Shown piece by piece: positions 16,754 through 25,211 of a DNA stretch of 64,000 nucleotides. The notes below the pieces were generated by a model. That model was not told the origin of the DNA. It was given only the letters and a program-made list of their open reading frames with translations, and did no database searches. The stretch is taken from contig NZ_CP121252.1 in NCBI RefSeq assembly GCF_029637705.1, positions 1,426,001 to 1,490,000 of the forward strand. Direction: 5' to 3'. This DNA comes from Citricoccus muralis. GTDB lineage: Bacteria > Actinomycetota > Actinomycetes > Actinomycetales > Micrococcaceae. Within the stretch, counting starts at the first letter, position 1. Each line of letters begins with the position of its first letter. The position numbers and the translations under genes were made by a program.

Positions 16754-18337
16754 GTGGTTGATTACAAGAAGATCATGTCTCTGTTGCTGGAGTCGCGGTC
16801 TTATCGAGATATCGCTGAGTCCTTAGGATGTTCTCAACGAGACGTCGCTAAAGCCCGTGCGGTGATCAAGGAGCACGGCCTCACAGGTGATCAAGTAGCT
16901 GTCATGACCGTAGAACGGGTAGAGGAACTCTTCCCCGATCGGCGCCGACGAGTTGCAGGTGAGTATCTAGCGCCGGAATTCGGCCCGGTCGTGGCATCGA
17001 TGCGTTCGAACCGTCACTTCACTTTGCTCCAGGGGTGGAGAACTTATCTCGGTGTGGCCTCCGAACTGCGGAAATACTCGTATTCTCAGTACTGCCACCT
17101 CTTCAGCGATTACGCGGCAAGAAACGATCTTGTAGCCACTTTGCACCATGAACCGGGGCGGGCGGTATTCATCGATTGGGCCGGTGACACCCTCCAGGTC
17201 TGCGACGCGGTCACCGGTGAAATCACCAAGGTCTACTTGTTCGTCGCGGTGTTGCCGTACTCGGGGTTGGTGTACTGCACAGGATGCACTGATATGCGTA
17301 TGAACGCGTGGTTGAGCGCTCACAAGGCAGCTTTCGAGTATTTCGGCGGGGTGCCCCAGATTGTGGTCCCTGATAACGCGCCCACTGCTACTCACCGCCC
17401 TACCAAAGGTGAGTCTGCCCGGGTCGTGAATCCGAAGTACCAGCAGTTAGCCGATCACTACGCAACGGCGATCGTGCCTGCCAGGGTGCGCAAGCCTCGA
17501 GACAAAGCCGCCGTAGAATCTGCCGTTCAGGTGATCAACAAGCGAGTCATCGGATATCTCTGCGAAGACGTCTTCACGACCGTGACCGAGCTCAACACCG
17601 CGATCGCTGTTCGGATGAGGGAAATCAATGAAGAGATCCGCCGGGCTGATGGGACCACCAGGGCCGAACGATTCATGGCAGAAGAGGCATCTGCTTTGGG
17701 AGGCTTGCCTGTTGAGGGGTTTGAAGATGTTGAATACCGGCAGGTCAAAGTGGGACGGAATTATCATGTGACCTGCGATTATCAGCACTACTCAGTGCCT
17801 CACCGACTCGCAGGTCAATTGCTGCGAGCACGACTGACGGATCAACAGGTCAGTATCTTCGATGGCGATGCCATCGTTGCAGAGCACCGACGAAAACACG
17901 GCCGCCGGGGCCAGTACTCCACTGATTCCGCGCATGTACCCCTCCAGCACCAAGACGTCGCTGGCTTGTGGTCTCGTGATTGGTTTATCCGTCGGGCGGC
18001 CGCGTTTGGGCCGGCCACCGTGGAGATCATCACCGCGGTCTTAGACCGCCATAAGATCGAGGCTCAGGGGTATCTGGAGTGCCAGAACATTCTCGAGTCC
18101 CTGGGCAAGCGCGATAAGCAACGCCTCGAGGCTGCGTGCACGCAGTTAGCCAACCTGGGTGGGTATGCCAGCTATTCCGGACTCAAGCGACTCATGGCTG
18201 CCATTGATTCTGATACGAAAACATCTCGGCCACACAGGCCAGCAGCCGCCACCATCAAGCCCCAGCCGGCCGTCGATACCCTCGATCCAGCACAGATCTA
18301 CGTGCGTGGAGCTGACTACTACCAGCAGGGACGGTGA
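16754..18337 (+). CDS. istA: IS21-family transposase IstA
   Basis: A 527-residue transposase starting at GTG. An N-terminal helix-turn-helix (SYRDIAESLGCSQRDVAKARAVI) is followed by a DDE core: FIDWAGDTLQV (Asp), VVPDNAPTATHRP (Asp) and RDKAAVESAVQVINKRVI (Glu). It ends with a C-terminal beta-rich region that begins near VEYRQVKVGRNYHVTCDYQHYSVPHRLAG. Length is normal for IstA, which assembles on the element ends with IstB. The istB gene overlaps its stop codon. The start is supported by the homologous GTG in the neighbouring relic. Confidence 0.92.
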   Translation: MVDYKKIMSLLLESRSYRDIAESLGCSQRDVAKARAVIKEHGLTGDQVAVMTVERVEELFPDRRRRVAGEYLAPEFGPVVASMRSNRHFTLLQGWRTYLGVASELRKYSYSQYCHLFSDYAARNDLVATLHHEPGRAVFIDWAGDTLQVCDAVTGEITKVYLFVAVLPYSGLVYCTGCTDMRMNAWLSAHKAAFEYFGGVPQIVVPDNAPTATHRPTKGESARVVNPKYQQLADHYATAIVPARVRKPRDKAAVESAVQVINKRVIGYLCEDVFTTVTELNTAIAVRMREINEEIRRADGTTRAERFMAEEASALGGLPVEGFEDVEYRQVKVGRNYHVTCDYQHYSVPHRLAGQLLRARLTDQQVSIFDGDAIVAEHRRKHGRRGQYSTDSAHVPLQHQDVAGLWSRDWFIRRAAAFGPATVEIITAVLDRHKIEAQGYLECQNILESLGKRDKQRLEAACTQLANLGGYASYSGLKRLMAAIDSDTKTSRPHRPAAATIKPQPAVDTLDPAQIYVRGADYYQQGR

Positions 18338-19152
18338 ACAGCGCCATGACCACGACACCGGCGAGCCCGGCCTTGATGAATTCAGTGTTCACTACCGAGG
18401 ACAAAGAGAAGTTTCGTACCTTACGGATCACTCACTTGGCTGCGAAGTTCGAAGAACTCATCATCGATGAGAGCAACGACCACCTGACCCCGGAGCAAAT
18501 ATTCCTGGCGGCCGTTGATGACGCTTTAGACCAGCGAAGAGTGAAGAACATTCAGAAACTGCTCCTGGCTGCTCAGCTACCGATCATGCGGGCCTCGATC
18601 GCGGAGATCCATTATCAAGAAGGACGGAACATTACCCCAGCCAGGATGGCCCGCTACGCCGCACATGACTGGGCCAATGAGACCGCTAACCTGTTGATCA
18701 CCTCGCCCACAGGAGGAGGAAAGACCTATATTGCCTGCGCGATTGCCGTAGCGGCATGTCACAACGAGCATAAAGTCTTCTACACCCGCATGGACGAGCT
18801 CGCTCGTCGTCTCGTCATCGCTCGAGGCGATGGCATCGCTCATCAGGCCTTGTTGAACCGGCTATCTGATGCGGATCTACTCATCATCGACGATTTCCTG
18901 ACCGTCGGTATTGACCCTGAAGCCGCGAACGATCTTTTCGCGATACTGGCAAACCGAGAACACCGGGCAGCCACCATGATCGCTTCTCAAACCGGGCCCG
19001 CGTACTGGGCTTCAGCTCTCCCTGACAGAATCGCTGCGGATAGTATCGTCAATCGACTGGCGAATAATGCCCGCACGATAAACCTTGGCGACATTGATAT
19101 GCGGCGCCACCAAGGTGAACAGACACGAGCGGCCCCTGGCTACTGGGAGTAG
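18334..19152 (+). CDS. istB: IS21-family ATP-binding helper protein IstB
   Basis: A 272-residue DnaC/IstB-type AAA+ ATPase. Walker A is SPTGGGKTYIACAIA, Walker B is DADLLIIDDFLTVG, and a sensor region follows (TMIASQTGPAYWASALP). It regulates IstA target capture. The GTG at 18334 overlaps the istA TGA in a GTGA arrangement; an in-frame ATG at 18346 is an alternative. Intact. Confidence 0.9.
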   Translation: MNSAMTTTPASPALMNSVFTTEDKEKFRTLRITHLAAKFEELIIDESNDHLTPEQIFLAAVDDALDQRRVKNIQKLLLAAQLPIMRASIAEIHYQEGRNITPARMARYAAHDWANETANLLITSPTGGGKTYIACAIAVAACHNEHKVFYTRMDELARRLVIARGDGIAHQALLNRLSDADLLIIDDFLTVGIDPEAANDLFAILANREHRAATMIASQTGPAYWASALPDRIAADSIVNRLANNARTINLGDIDMRRHQGEQTRAAPGYWE

Positions 19153-19168
19153 AAAAACTCGAGAAACC

Positions 19169-19207
19169 GACGACCGGGAAGCACCATAGAGGTGCTTCCC
19201 GGTCGTC
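19169..19207 (+). terminator. hairpin after istB
   Basis: A perfect 17-bp stem (GACGACCGGGAAGCACC and its complement) with a 5-base loop, 17 bases after the istB stop. No T tract follows. It probably ends istAB transcription or blocks read-through between the element and its surroundings. Confidence 0.6.
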
Positions 19208-19460
19208 AGAACTCCGCTACCACTTACCCAGACCAGCGCTTTCATCTAAGGCTATGCGCCAACTCCAGCAATAGGGACATGATCTTCTTGTAATCAGCCA
19301 CGATGAAGGCCTGCTTCCATGAGTCTCGAAGAGAAAGCAGCGCCGGACGACGCTACTCCTCCTCAGCAGACCACAGTGTTACCTACTACCCAGACCCGCG
19401 CTTCCAGGTACCCCGACCAGCGCTTCCGACTCAAGCTATTCGCCAGCACTCAGCATAGAG

Positions 19461-20918
19461 GGCTCTTCGGACATCCGGTGGGGGTAGGGCTCGCCGGGTG
19501 ATGGTTGGCGTGTAGGGGTCGAGGTCCCCGAGGATCAGAAGCGCTAACTCTCTGATCTACCCCGAGGACCTCGACATGCTTCACCCTACTTCGGGGTGCG
19601 CTTCGGCGCGCTCTGCTTGCTGTCCGTGTGCCCGCTGTGACCTGCTGGTCGGCCTTCCCGGTGTTCATGTCGAGCACGTCGACCGTCGCGACGGGCTGCT
19701 GGTCGTGACGGTCTCGAGCCCCGCCGCGCCTGCCGGGTGCCCGTCGTGCGGTGTCGTCGCGACAGGTCGAGGGCGCCGCCGGCGGGTGCTGCATGACGTG
19801 CCCGGAGCGACCCGGGTGCGGATCGTGTGGCGGCAGCGGGTCTGGCGATGCGACGACGAGGGCTGTCTGCGGAAGACGTTCACGGAGCAGCTGCCGTCGC
19901 TGGTTGCCCGGCGCGGGTCGATCACGACGCGCGCTATCGGCTGGGCGATCGGGCAGCTGCGTCGCGAGCATGCCACGATCGCGGGCCTGGCCCGGCAGCT
20001 CGGGACGTCGTGGAAGACGGTGTGGCGGGCCGTCGAACCCGAACTCGTCAAGCTGGCCGTCGATGAGACCCGGTTCGAGAACGTCACCACGCTCGGCGTC
20101 GACGAGCACATCTGGCACCACGTCGACCCCCGCAAGCGCGGCCCGAAGGAGTTGACCGGGATGGTCGACCTCACCCGCGACGAGCACGGAAAGACGCGGG
20201 CCCGGCTGCTGGATCTCGTCCCGGGCCGATCGGGGAAGGCGTATGCCTCCTGGCTCGGTGATCGTGGCGACGCGTTCCGGAAGAACGTGCGAGTGGCAGC
20301 TCTCGATCCGTTCGCGGGATACAAGACTGCGATCGACGACAAGCTGCAGGACGCCACCGCGGTGCTCGACGCGTTCCACGTCGTCAAGCTCGGCACCGCC
20401 GCCGTTGACGAGGTCCGCCGGCGCGTCCAGCAAGACACTCTCGGGCATCGCGGCCGTAAGGGCGACCCGCTCTACGGGATCCAGACCATCCTCCGCGCCG
20501 GCGCGGAGAACCTCACCGAGAAACAGCGAGCACGGCTCACCGCCGCGATCGAGGCCGACCCCGCGCACGACGAGGTGTTCGTCGCGTGGCAGTGCGCGCA
20601 GCAACTTCGCTCCGCCTACCACCAGAAGGACCTCGCCGCCGGGCGGCGGATCGCCGAGCAGGTCGTCGAGACGTTCCACACCTGCCCGATCCCCGAGATC
20701 GCCCGCCTCGGCCGCACCCTCCGCCGCTGGCGGGACGCGTTCGTGGCCTACTTCACCACCGGCCGCGCGAACAACGGCGGCACCGAGGCCGTGAACGGGA
20801 TCATCGAGCTCCACCGCCGCCTCGCGAGAGGATTCCGCAACCGCGACAACTACCGGCTCCGAATGCTCCTCGCCGCTGGCGGACTCATCCCCTGACCCCA
20901 CCGGATGTCCGAAGAGCC
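19461..20918 (+). mobile_element. ISL3-family insertion sequence, copy 1
   Basis: A 1458-base element with terminal inverted repeats beginning GGCTCTTCGGACATCCGGTG. It is flanked by the 8-base direct duplication GCATAGAG (19453-19460 and 20919-20926), the size expected for ISL3. Markedly richer in G+C than its surroundings. The transposase is intact and identical in sequence to that of copy 2, which points to very recent transposition. Confidence 0.93.
19576..20895 (+). CDS. ISL3-family transposase (copy 1)
   Basis: A 439-residue transposase. A Cys-rich N-terminal zinc-binding region (CPSCGVVATG and WRCDDEGCLRKTF) and a helix-turn-helix (IAGLARQLGTSWKTVWRAV) precede the DDE_Tnp_ISL3 core, whose acidic residues include the Asp of TLGVDEHIWHH, ALDPFAGYKTAI and LDAFHVVKLG. 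The C-terminal NGGTEAVNGIIELHRRLARGFRN supplies the conserved Glu. Full length. The long minus-strand frame opposite it is a G+C artefact. Confidence 0.93.
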   Translation: MLHPTSGCASARSACCPCARCDLLVGLPGVHVEHVDRRDGLLVVTVSSPAAPAGCPSCGVVATGRGRRRRVLHDVPGATRVRIVWRQRVWRCDDEGCLRKTFTEQLPSLVARRGSITTRAIGWAIGQLRREHATIAGLARQLGTSWKTVWRAVEPELVKLAVDETRFENVTTLGVDEHIWHHVDPRKRGPKELTGMVDLTRDEHGKTRARLLDLVPGRSGKAYASWLGDRGDAFRKNVRVAALDPFAGYKTAIDDKLQDATAVLDAFHVVKLGTAAVDEVRRRVQQDTLGHRGRKGDPLYGIQTILRAGAENLTEKQRARLTAAIEADPAHDEVFVAWQCAQQLRSAYHQKDLAAGRRIAEQVVETFHTCPIPEIARLGRTLRRWRDAFVAYFTTGRANNGGTEAVNGIIELHRRLARGFRNRDNYRLRMLLAAGGLIP

Positions 20919-20934
20919 GCATAGAGCCGCTCCC

Positions 20935-21152
20935 CGCATAGAAGCGGCACAGAACCCGGGACGGTTCACAGAGTCTGGCAGTGTTGGGCTTAGGCGATGA
21001 GGGACGCCGCAGGCTGGATCAAGGTGATCTATGACCGGCGGCGGTTGCACTGGGCATTGGAGAAGGTCCCGCCGGTCGATTTCGAGGAAAAGCTCCGGGC
21101 CGCGCAGATCGCGGGCCAGGTTCAGGAAGAAGCGCCTACGCAGGTCGCGTGA
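20935..21152 (+). pseudogene. IS3-family OrfB C-terminal relic (between the ISL3 copies)
   Basis: From an ATG at 20997 the frame reads MRDAAGWIKVIYDRRRLHWA then KVPPVDFEEKLRAAQIAG, the C-terminal tail of an IS3 integrase. Upstream, GCGGCACAGAACCCGGGACGG at 20950 onward matches the corresponding part of the relic at 11295-11590, which lies in the opposite orientation, so both derive from the same broken element. Homology continues past the stop to a GTGGGGAGGCT terminus near 21180. Inactive. The rest of 21153-21255 holds nothing I recognise. Confidence 0.7.
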
Positions 21153-21255
21153 ACTGGTTCATGCGTCCAGTACTTGTGGGGAGGCTCACGGCCCACAATT
21201 TAAACGCACGCTATGCGCCTGCATGGGGTGCAAATGATGTGGTGTTCATGCAACC

Positions 21256-22713
21256 GGCTCTTCGGACATCCGGTGGGGGTAGGGCTCGCCGGGTGATGGT
21301 TGGCGTGTAGGGGTCGAGGTCCCCGAGGATCAGAAGCGCTAACTCTCTGATCTACCCCGAGGACCTCGACATGCTTCACCCTACTTCGGGGTGCGCTTCG
21401 GCGCGCTCTGCTTGCTGTCCGTGTGCCCGCTGTGACCTGCTGGTCGGCCTTCCCGGTGTTCATGTCGAGCACGTCGACCGTCGCGACGGGCTGCTGGTCG
21501 TGACGGTCTCGAGCCCCGCCGCGCCTGCCGGGTGCCCGTCGTGCGGTGTCGTCGCGACAGGTCGAGGGCGCCGCCGGCGGGTGCTGCATGACGTGCCCGG
21601 AGCGACCCGGGTGCGGATCGTGTGGCGGCAGCGGGTCTGGCGATGCGACGACGAGGGCTGTCTGCGGAAGACGTTCACGGAGCAGCTGCCGTCGCTGGTT
21701 GCCCGGCGCGGGTCGATCACGACGCGCGCTATCGGCTGGGCGATCGGGCAGCTGCGTCGCGAGCATGCCACGATCGCGGGCCTGGCCCGGCAGCTCGGGA
21801 CGTCGTGGAAGACGGTGTGGCGGGCCGTCGAACCCGAACTCGTCAAGCTGGCCGTCGATGAGACCCGGTTCGAGAACGTCACCACGCTCGGCGTCGACGA
21901 GCACATCTGGCACCACGTCGACCCCCGCAAGCGCGGCCCGAAGGAGTTGACCGGGATGGTCGACCTCACCCGCGACGAGCACGGAAAGACGCGGGCCCGG
22001 CTGCTGGATCTCGTCCCGGGCCGATCGGGGAAGGCGTATGCCTCCTGGCTCGGTGATCGTGGCGACGCGTTCCGGAAGAACGTGCGAGTGGCAGCTCTCG
22101 ATCCGTTCGCGGGATACAAGACTGCGATCGACGACAAGCTGCAGGACGCCACCGCGGTGCTCGACGCGTTCCACGTCGTCAAGCTCGGCACCGCCGCCGT
22201 TGACGAGGTCCGCCGGCGCGTCCAGCAAGACACTCTCGGGCATCGCGGCCGTAAGGGCGACCCGCTCTACGGGATCCAGACCATCCTCCGCGCCGGCGCG
22301 GAGAACCTCACCGAGAAACAGCGAGCACGGCTCACCGCCGCGATCGAGGCCGACCCCGCGCACGACGAGGTGTTCGTCGCGTGGCAGTGCGCGCAGCAAC
22401 TTCGCTCCGCCTACCACCAGAAGGACCTCGCCGCCGGGCGGCGGATCGCCGAGCAGGTCGTCGAGACGTTCCACACCTGCCCGATCCCCGAGATCGCCCG
22501 CCTCGGCCGCACCCTCCGCCGCTGGCGGGACGCGTTCGTGGCCTACTTCACCACCGGCCGCGCGAACAACGGCGGCACCGAGGCCGTGAACGGGATCATC
22601 GAGCTCCACCGCCGCCTCGCGAGAGGATTCCGCAACCGCGACAACTACCGGCTCCGAATGCTCCTCGCCGCTGGCGGACTCATCCCCTGACCCCACCGGA
22701 TGTCCGAAGAGCC
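21256..22713 (+). mobile_element. ISL3-family insertion sequence, copy 2
   Basis: A 1458-base element with the same ends and same orientation as copy 1. It has its own 8-base target duplication ATGCAACC (21248-21255 and 22714-22721). Independent duplications show two separate insertions rather than a tandem duplication. The copies are offset by exactly 1795 bases, so recombination between them would delete that interval. Confidence 0.93.
21371..22690 (+). CDS. ISL3-family transposase (copy 2)
   Basis: A 439-residue protein with the same amino-acid sequence as the copy-1 transposase, including the zinc-binding N-terminus and the ISL3 catalytic core. Intact. Its gene begins 115 bases inside the left inverted repeat. 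The 202 bases between this element and the next gene (22714-22915) are A+T-rich and hold no feature I can support beyond the target duplication. Confidence 0.93.
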   Translation: MLHPTSGCASARSACCPCARCDLLVGLPGVHVEHVDRRDGLLVVTVSSPAAPAGCPSCGVVATGRGRRRRVLHDVPGATRVRIVWRQRVWRCDDEGCLRKTFTEQLPSLVARRGSITTRAIGWAIGQLRREHATIAGLARQLGTSWKTVWRAVEPELVKLAVDETRFENVTTLGVDEHIWHHVDPRKRGPKELTGMVDLTRDEHGKTRARLLDLVPGRSGKAYASWLGDRGDAFRKNVRVAALDPFAGYKTAIDDKLQDATAVLDAFHVVKLGTAAVDEVRRRVQQDTLGHRGRKGDPLYGIQTILRAGAENLTEKQRARLTAAIEADPAHDEVFVAWQCAQQLRSAYHQKDLAAGRRIAEQVVETFHTCPIPEIARLGRTLRRWRDAFVAYFTTGRANNGGTEAVNGIIELHRRLARGFRNRDNYRLRMLLAAGGLIP

Positions 22714-22915
22714 ATGCAACCCATCACGACCCTCGTTCTACCTGAGCGGATTAGATATATAAAGCTTGGGCGACGTTGAAAGATTCTGAGGGTTGTTGTC
22801 ACGTCTTCAATGGGCATCGATCGGCAATGGTACTAGTGCTCATATACCTGTGCCTTGAGATGCTCGTTCTCCGCCCTCATAGTTTATTTAATTTGAGGAA
22901 TTTGGGCGTATGAAT

Positions 22916-25126
22916 CTAGTGACTCGTTGTTATCTTTAGGGAATGAGATCTCTCTTGGAAAAGTGGACGGTCCTGCGTGGCGTATCTCGCGAACGCGATT
23001 GCACTGTAAGTCCCTGGCTCGAGACTTCCTGGGAACGAATGAACTGGTGACGGTTTATACCAGGACTCTGAAACCCTCTCATCGTCCCGCATCAAATAAA
23101 CCGCAAAATGCATCTCCGCCTCACGTGAATGGATCGGACGACAGTCCACGATGACGCAATTGTTTTTGTAGCAAATGGTCGGTTGCATGATAAATGTATC
23201 TAAAATGCTGGGGATCGGAGCCGACGCTTTCACGCCGGTATTGACGAGGCATTGTGATTCTGACCTCCATAAAGACCTTGAAGGGGAGGCCGACGAGCTG
23301 ACTCTAAGCTCATCATAAGAACCTTCGAGAAGACCTCGATTCAAGAGTAAAGGCGTCACAGCGGATAGCATTTTTACCGTGGTGTTATGAAGGTCGTTTC
23401 TTCCGCGCATTATGCTGTGAAGCACCAAATCGTGCTGGTTTCTAAGATGCGCGGCTGCTCGTGGGTCACTGAAATTTTCGATCTCCACGAAGCCTTCTTT
23501 TAGGTAATTTATTAGCAACTGAGTTTCGTTATTACGCAGTATTTGATTGCTGTCACGGCCTGAACGGTGGACGTTCGTAATTGGGTCTGTCTTTACCTTG
23601 ACCTGGTGGTCGTAGGAGTAAATCCAACTATTGTCCGTTTTGGAAACCTTCTGCGCGCCAGGTGATGCGAGGCGCTGCGTCCACGTGTCATCTTCAAAGG
23701 CGTAGTCGAGAAGGTGTGGAGCAGTGAGGTTAAATATGTCTTTTACCAGTTTACCATTGGCTTTTTCTTGGAACGAAATAAGTTGACCTGCGCGAAGAAA
23801 AAATGGATTTGATAGAATTTGAAGAGTGTGATCGTTTTTGAGTAGTTCGCGGTGATAGATGCTAAAATGTGCACGATTGCGCGTGCGAAAATAGTACTCA
23901 TTTAAGCGTTGCTCGAGGGAGGGCGCATCTGTCTCTCCAATTGAATTCGCTAGATATCTGACTGCAAAGTCTGTGAATCCTGCGGAGACTTTACCTGTAT
24001 CAATGTAGGTTGACGCAATCCAGTGGCATACACTTGATGGCTGAGATTCACCACCGTTGAATACTTTGCGGAAATGTCGACTCATGTTTGAGCCACCACG
24101 GGTAGATCGAAGTAGTTCCCCGCCGCCCCCTCTGACGGTCAGTGTCGCCGACGGGTATGGTTCTGCGCTGGCATTGGATTCGAACTGATAGTAGAGGTTC
24201 GAACTTATTGCTTGATGGGATGCCAAGGAGTGGGCAAGGCTGCTTGGTCCGGGTTGCGAGGCTGGGGGGATCCACCACTGCATTCCCATCGCTTCCCGAA
24301 TGGCATTAGATATCTGTATGTCACGTTTAATTATGTCTATAGTCTTATTATTTGACCATGTGCGGGGGTCTTCGGTGAATATCTGGAAGTCGTGGTGAAC
24401 GCCTGCCGCGTAGAGCAGGGCTAGGGCGAGCCGAGAATCCACACCCCCCGAGAGGGTTAGGCGTTTCTCAAGTCCTTCTTGAGTGCTGACATGTTGTAGT
24501 AACTGTTGCGCGAATTCGATGCCTTTCTGAATGGCGTGAGTGTAGTCCTGGATATCATGTGTCCCTCCAACAACTGATCGGTCTACGATTCGTGCGGTGT
24601 TTGGAGTTATCTCGATGGCCTCATCTGGTTCCAGTAAAGAAATTTGAGTAACCATTGTGCTGGAGGATATGGGATTTCTAAATGTTGGAACATTGGATAT
24701 TATTGTGGTGACGTAATTCTCTAGATCAAGGTCGAGGCGTCGAGCCCTGCTGGTTAGTGCCTGTGAAACTGCATCGAAGGAATCTGAGAGCAATAGACCT
24801 TCGCCTGGAACGTGTGAGTAGTATGTAGCCTTATATGCGAATCGGTCCGCGAGGACGAGGAACTCATCGGATTCTTCATTGTTTTGAGCTACAACTGAGA
24901 CCCACTCTCCAAGGGAGTCACGTATTTCGCCCAAGTTGGTTGCGGAGTCCAGATTGTTGTCGCCAAATCGCCCATTGTTGGCATGCTGGGCGCCATAGGT
25001 GACGCCGCTGAACTCAACAATTGGTGACTGTGCTGGCCACTCTCTGCGTGCGGGCTGTCTGGTGAGAGCCGTTGCGTTGGAGGGGACAAGGAGGGCTACC
25101 GGAGGGGCGAGCTCAGATGAAGACAT
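22916..25126 (-). CDS. asparagine-synthetase-like protein lacking the glutaminase Cys
   Basis: A 736-residue protein. Residues about 40-190 resemble a degenerate class-II glutaminase domain (LADRFAYKATYYSHVPGEGLLLSD). There is no Cys before residue 367, so glutamine hydrolysis is not expected. The synthetase half has the ATP-pyrophosphatase loop SGGVDS (226-231) and GGGGELL near 335. Residues about 620-736 look like a beta-sandwich. AGGTAG precedes the ATG. Visibly A+T-richer than its neighbours, suggesting horizontal acquisition. It sits 85 bases after the exporter ATPase gene on the same strand. A role in amidating a uronic acid or otherwise modifying the polysaccharide is a guess from context; lasso-peptide cyclases share the fold, but no precursor or protease is nearby. 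Confidence 0.7.
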   Translation of the reverse strand: MSSSELAPPVALLVPSNATALTRQPARREWPAQSPIVEFSGVTYGAQHANNGRFGDNNLDSATNLGEIRDSLGEWVSVVAQNNEESDEFLVLADRFAYKATYYSHVPGEGLLLSDSFDAVSQALTSRARRLDLDLENYVTTIISNVPTFRNPISSSTMVTQISLLEPDEAIEITPNTARIVDRSVVGGTHDIQDYTHAIQKGIEFAQQLLQHVSTQEGLEKRLTLSGGVDSRLALALLYAAGVHHDFQIFTEDPRTWSNNKTIDIIKRDIQISNAIREAMGMQWWIPPASQPGPSSLAHSLASHQAISSNLYYQFESNASAEPYPSATLTVRGGGGELLRSTRGGSNMSRHFRKVFNGGESQPSSVCHWIASTYIDTGKVSAGFTDFAVRYLANSIGETDAPSLEQRLNEYYFRTRNRAHFSIYHRELLKNDHTLQILSNPFFLRAGQLISFQEKANGKLVKDIFNLTAPHLLDYAFEDDTWTQRLASPGAQKVSKTDNSWIYSYDHQVKVKTDPITNVHRSGRDSNQILRNNETQLLINYLKEGFVEIENFSDPRAAAHLRNQHDLVLHSIMRGRNDLHNTTVKMLSAVTPLLLNRGLLEGSYDELRVSSSASPSRSLWRSESQCLVNTGVKASAPIPSILDTFIMQPTICYKNNCVIVDCRPIHSREAEMHFAVYLMRDDERVSESWYKPSPVHSFPGSLEPGTYSAIAFARYATQDRPLFQERSHSLKITTSH

Positions 25127-25211
25127 TGTATCTACCTCGTAACTTGTCCAGGCGTTGGGGGCTGGGGCTAGTTTTGCCCATTGTCAGGTTCTTGGTGAAT
25201 GGAAATGCGGC

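Larger units (their letters stand above)
16610..19261 (+). mobile_element. intact IS21-family element
   Basis: A 2652-base element beginning TGGCGCATAGC and ending GCTATGCGCCA, with inner repeats of the AGCGCTGGTCTGGGTA type near both ends, as in IS21. The 5-base target duplication ACTCC is at 16605-16609 and 19262-19266. It contains istA and istB with a 4-base overlap and a hairpin after istB. The target was an older, related IS21 copy in the opposite orientation. No inactivating change is visible. Confidence 0.85.
16512..19445 (-). mobile_element. degenerate inverted IS21-family relic, split by an intact IS21 element
   Basis: Read leftwards from 19445, the sequence matches the left end and first codons of the intact IS21 element in opposite orientation. 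It has the terminal block, then GTG GCT GAT and VADYKKIMSLLLE, an istA start, at about 19301 and below. It is interrupted at 19262 by the intact element and resumes at 16609 (ESRSYRDIA, then stop codons). Only about the first 25 codons of istA remain readable. Its outer end is close to the ISL3 insertion at 19461. Confidence 0.72.

Noticed and set aside
19450-20922. 490-codon minus-strand open frame opposite the ISL3 transposase (also 21200-22696)
   Set aside because: It mirrors a well-supported transposase in G+C-rich DNA, has no recognisable domain and recurs only because the element is duplicated.
19461-22713. Composite transposon formed by the two ISL3 copies
   Set aside because: Each copy has its own 8-base duplication and the 337 bases between them carry only an IS relic, so two independent insertions explain the data.
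22916-25126. Lasso-peptide cyclase reading of the asparagine-synthetase-like gene
   Set aside because: No precursor peptide, transglutaminase-like protease or RiPP recognition element is found nearby, and the ABC genes are of the polysaccharide type.
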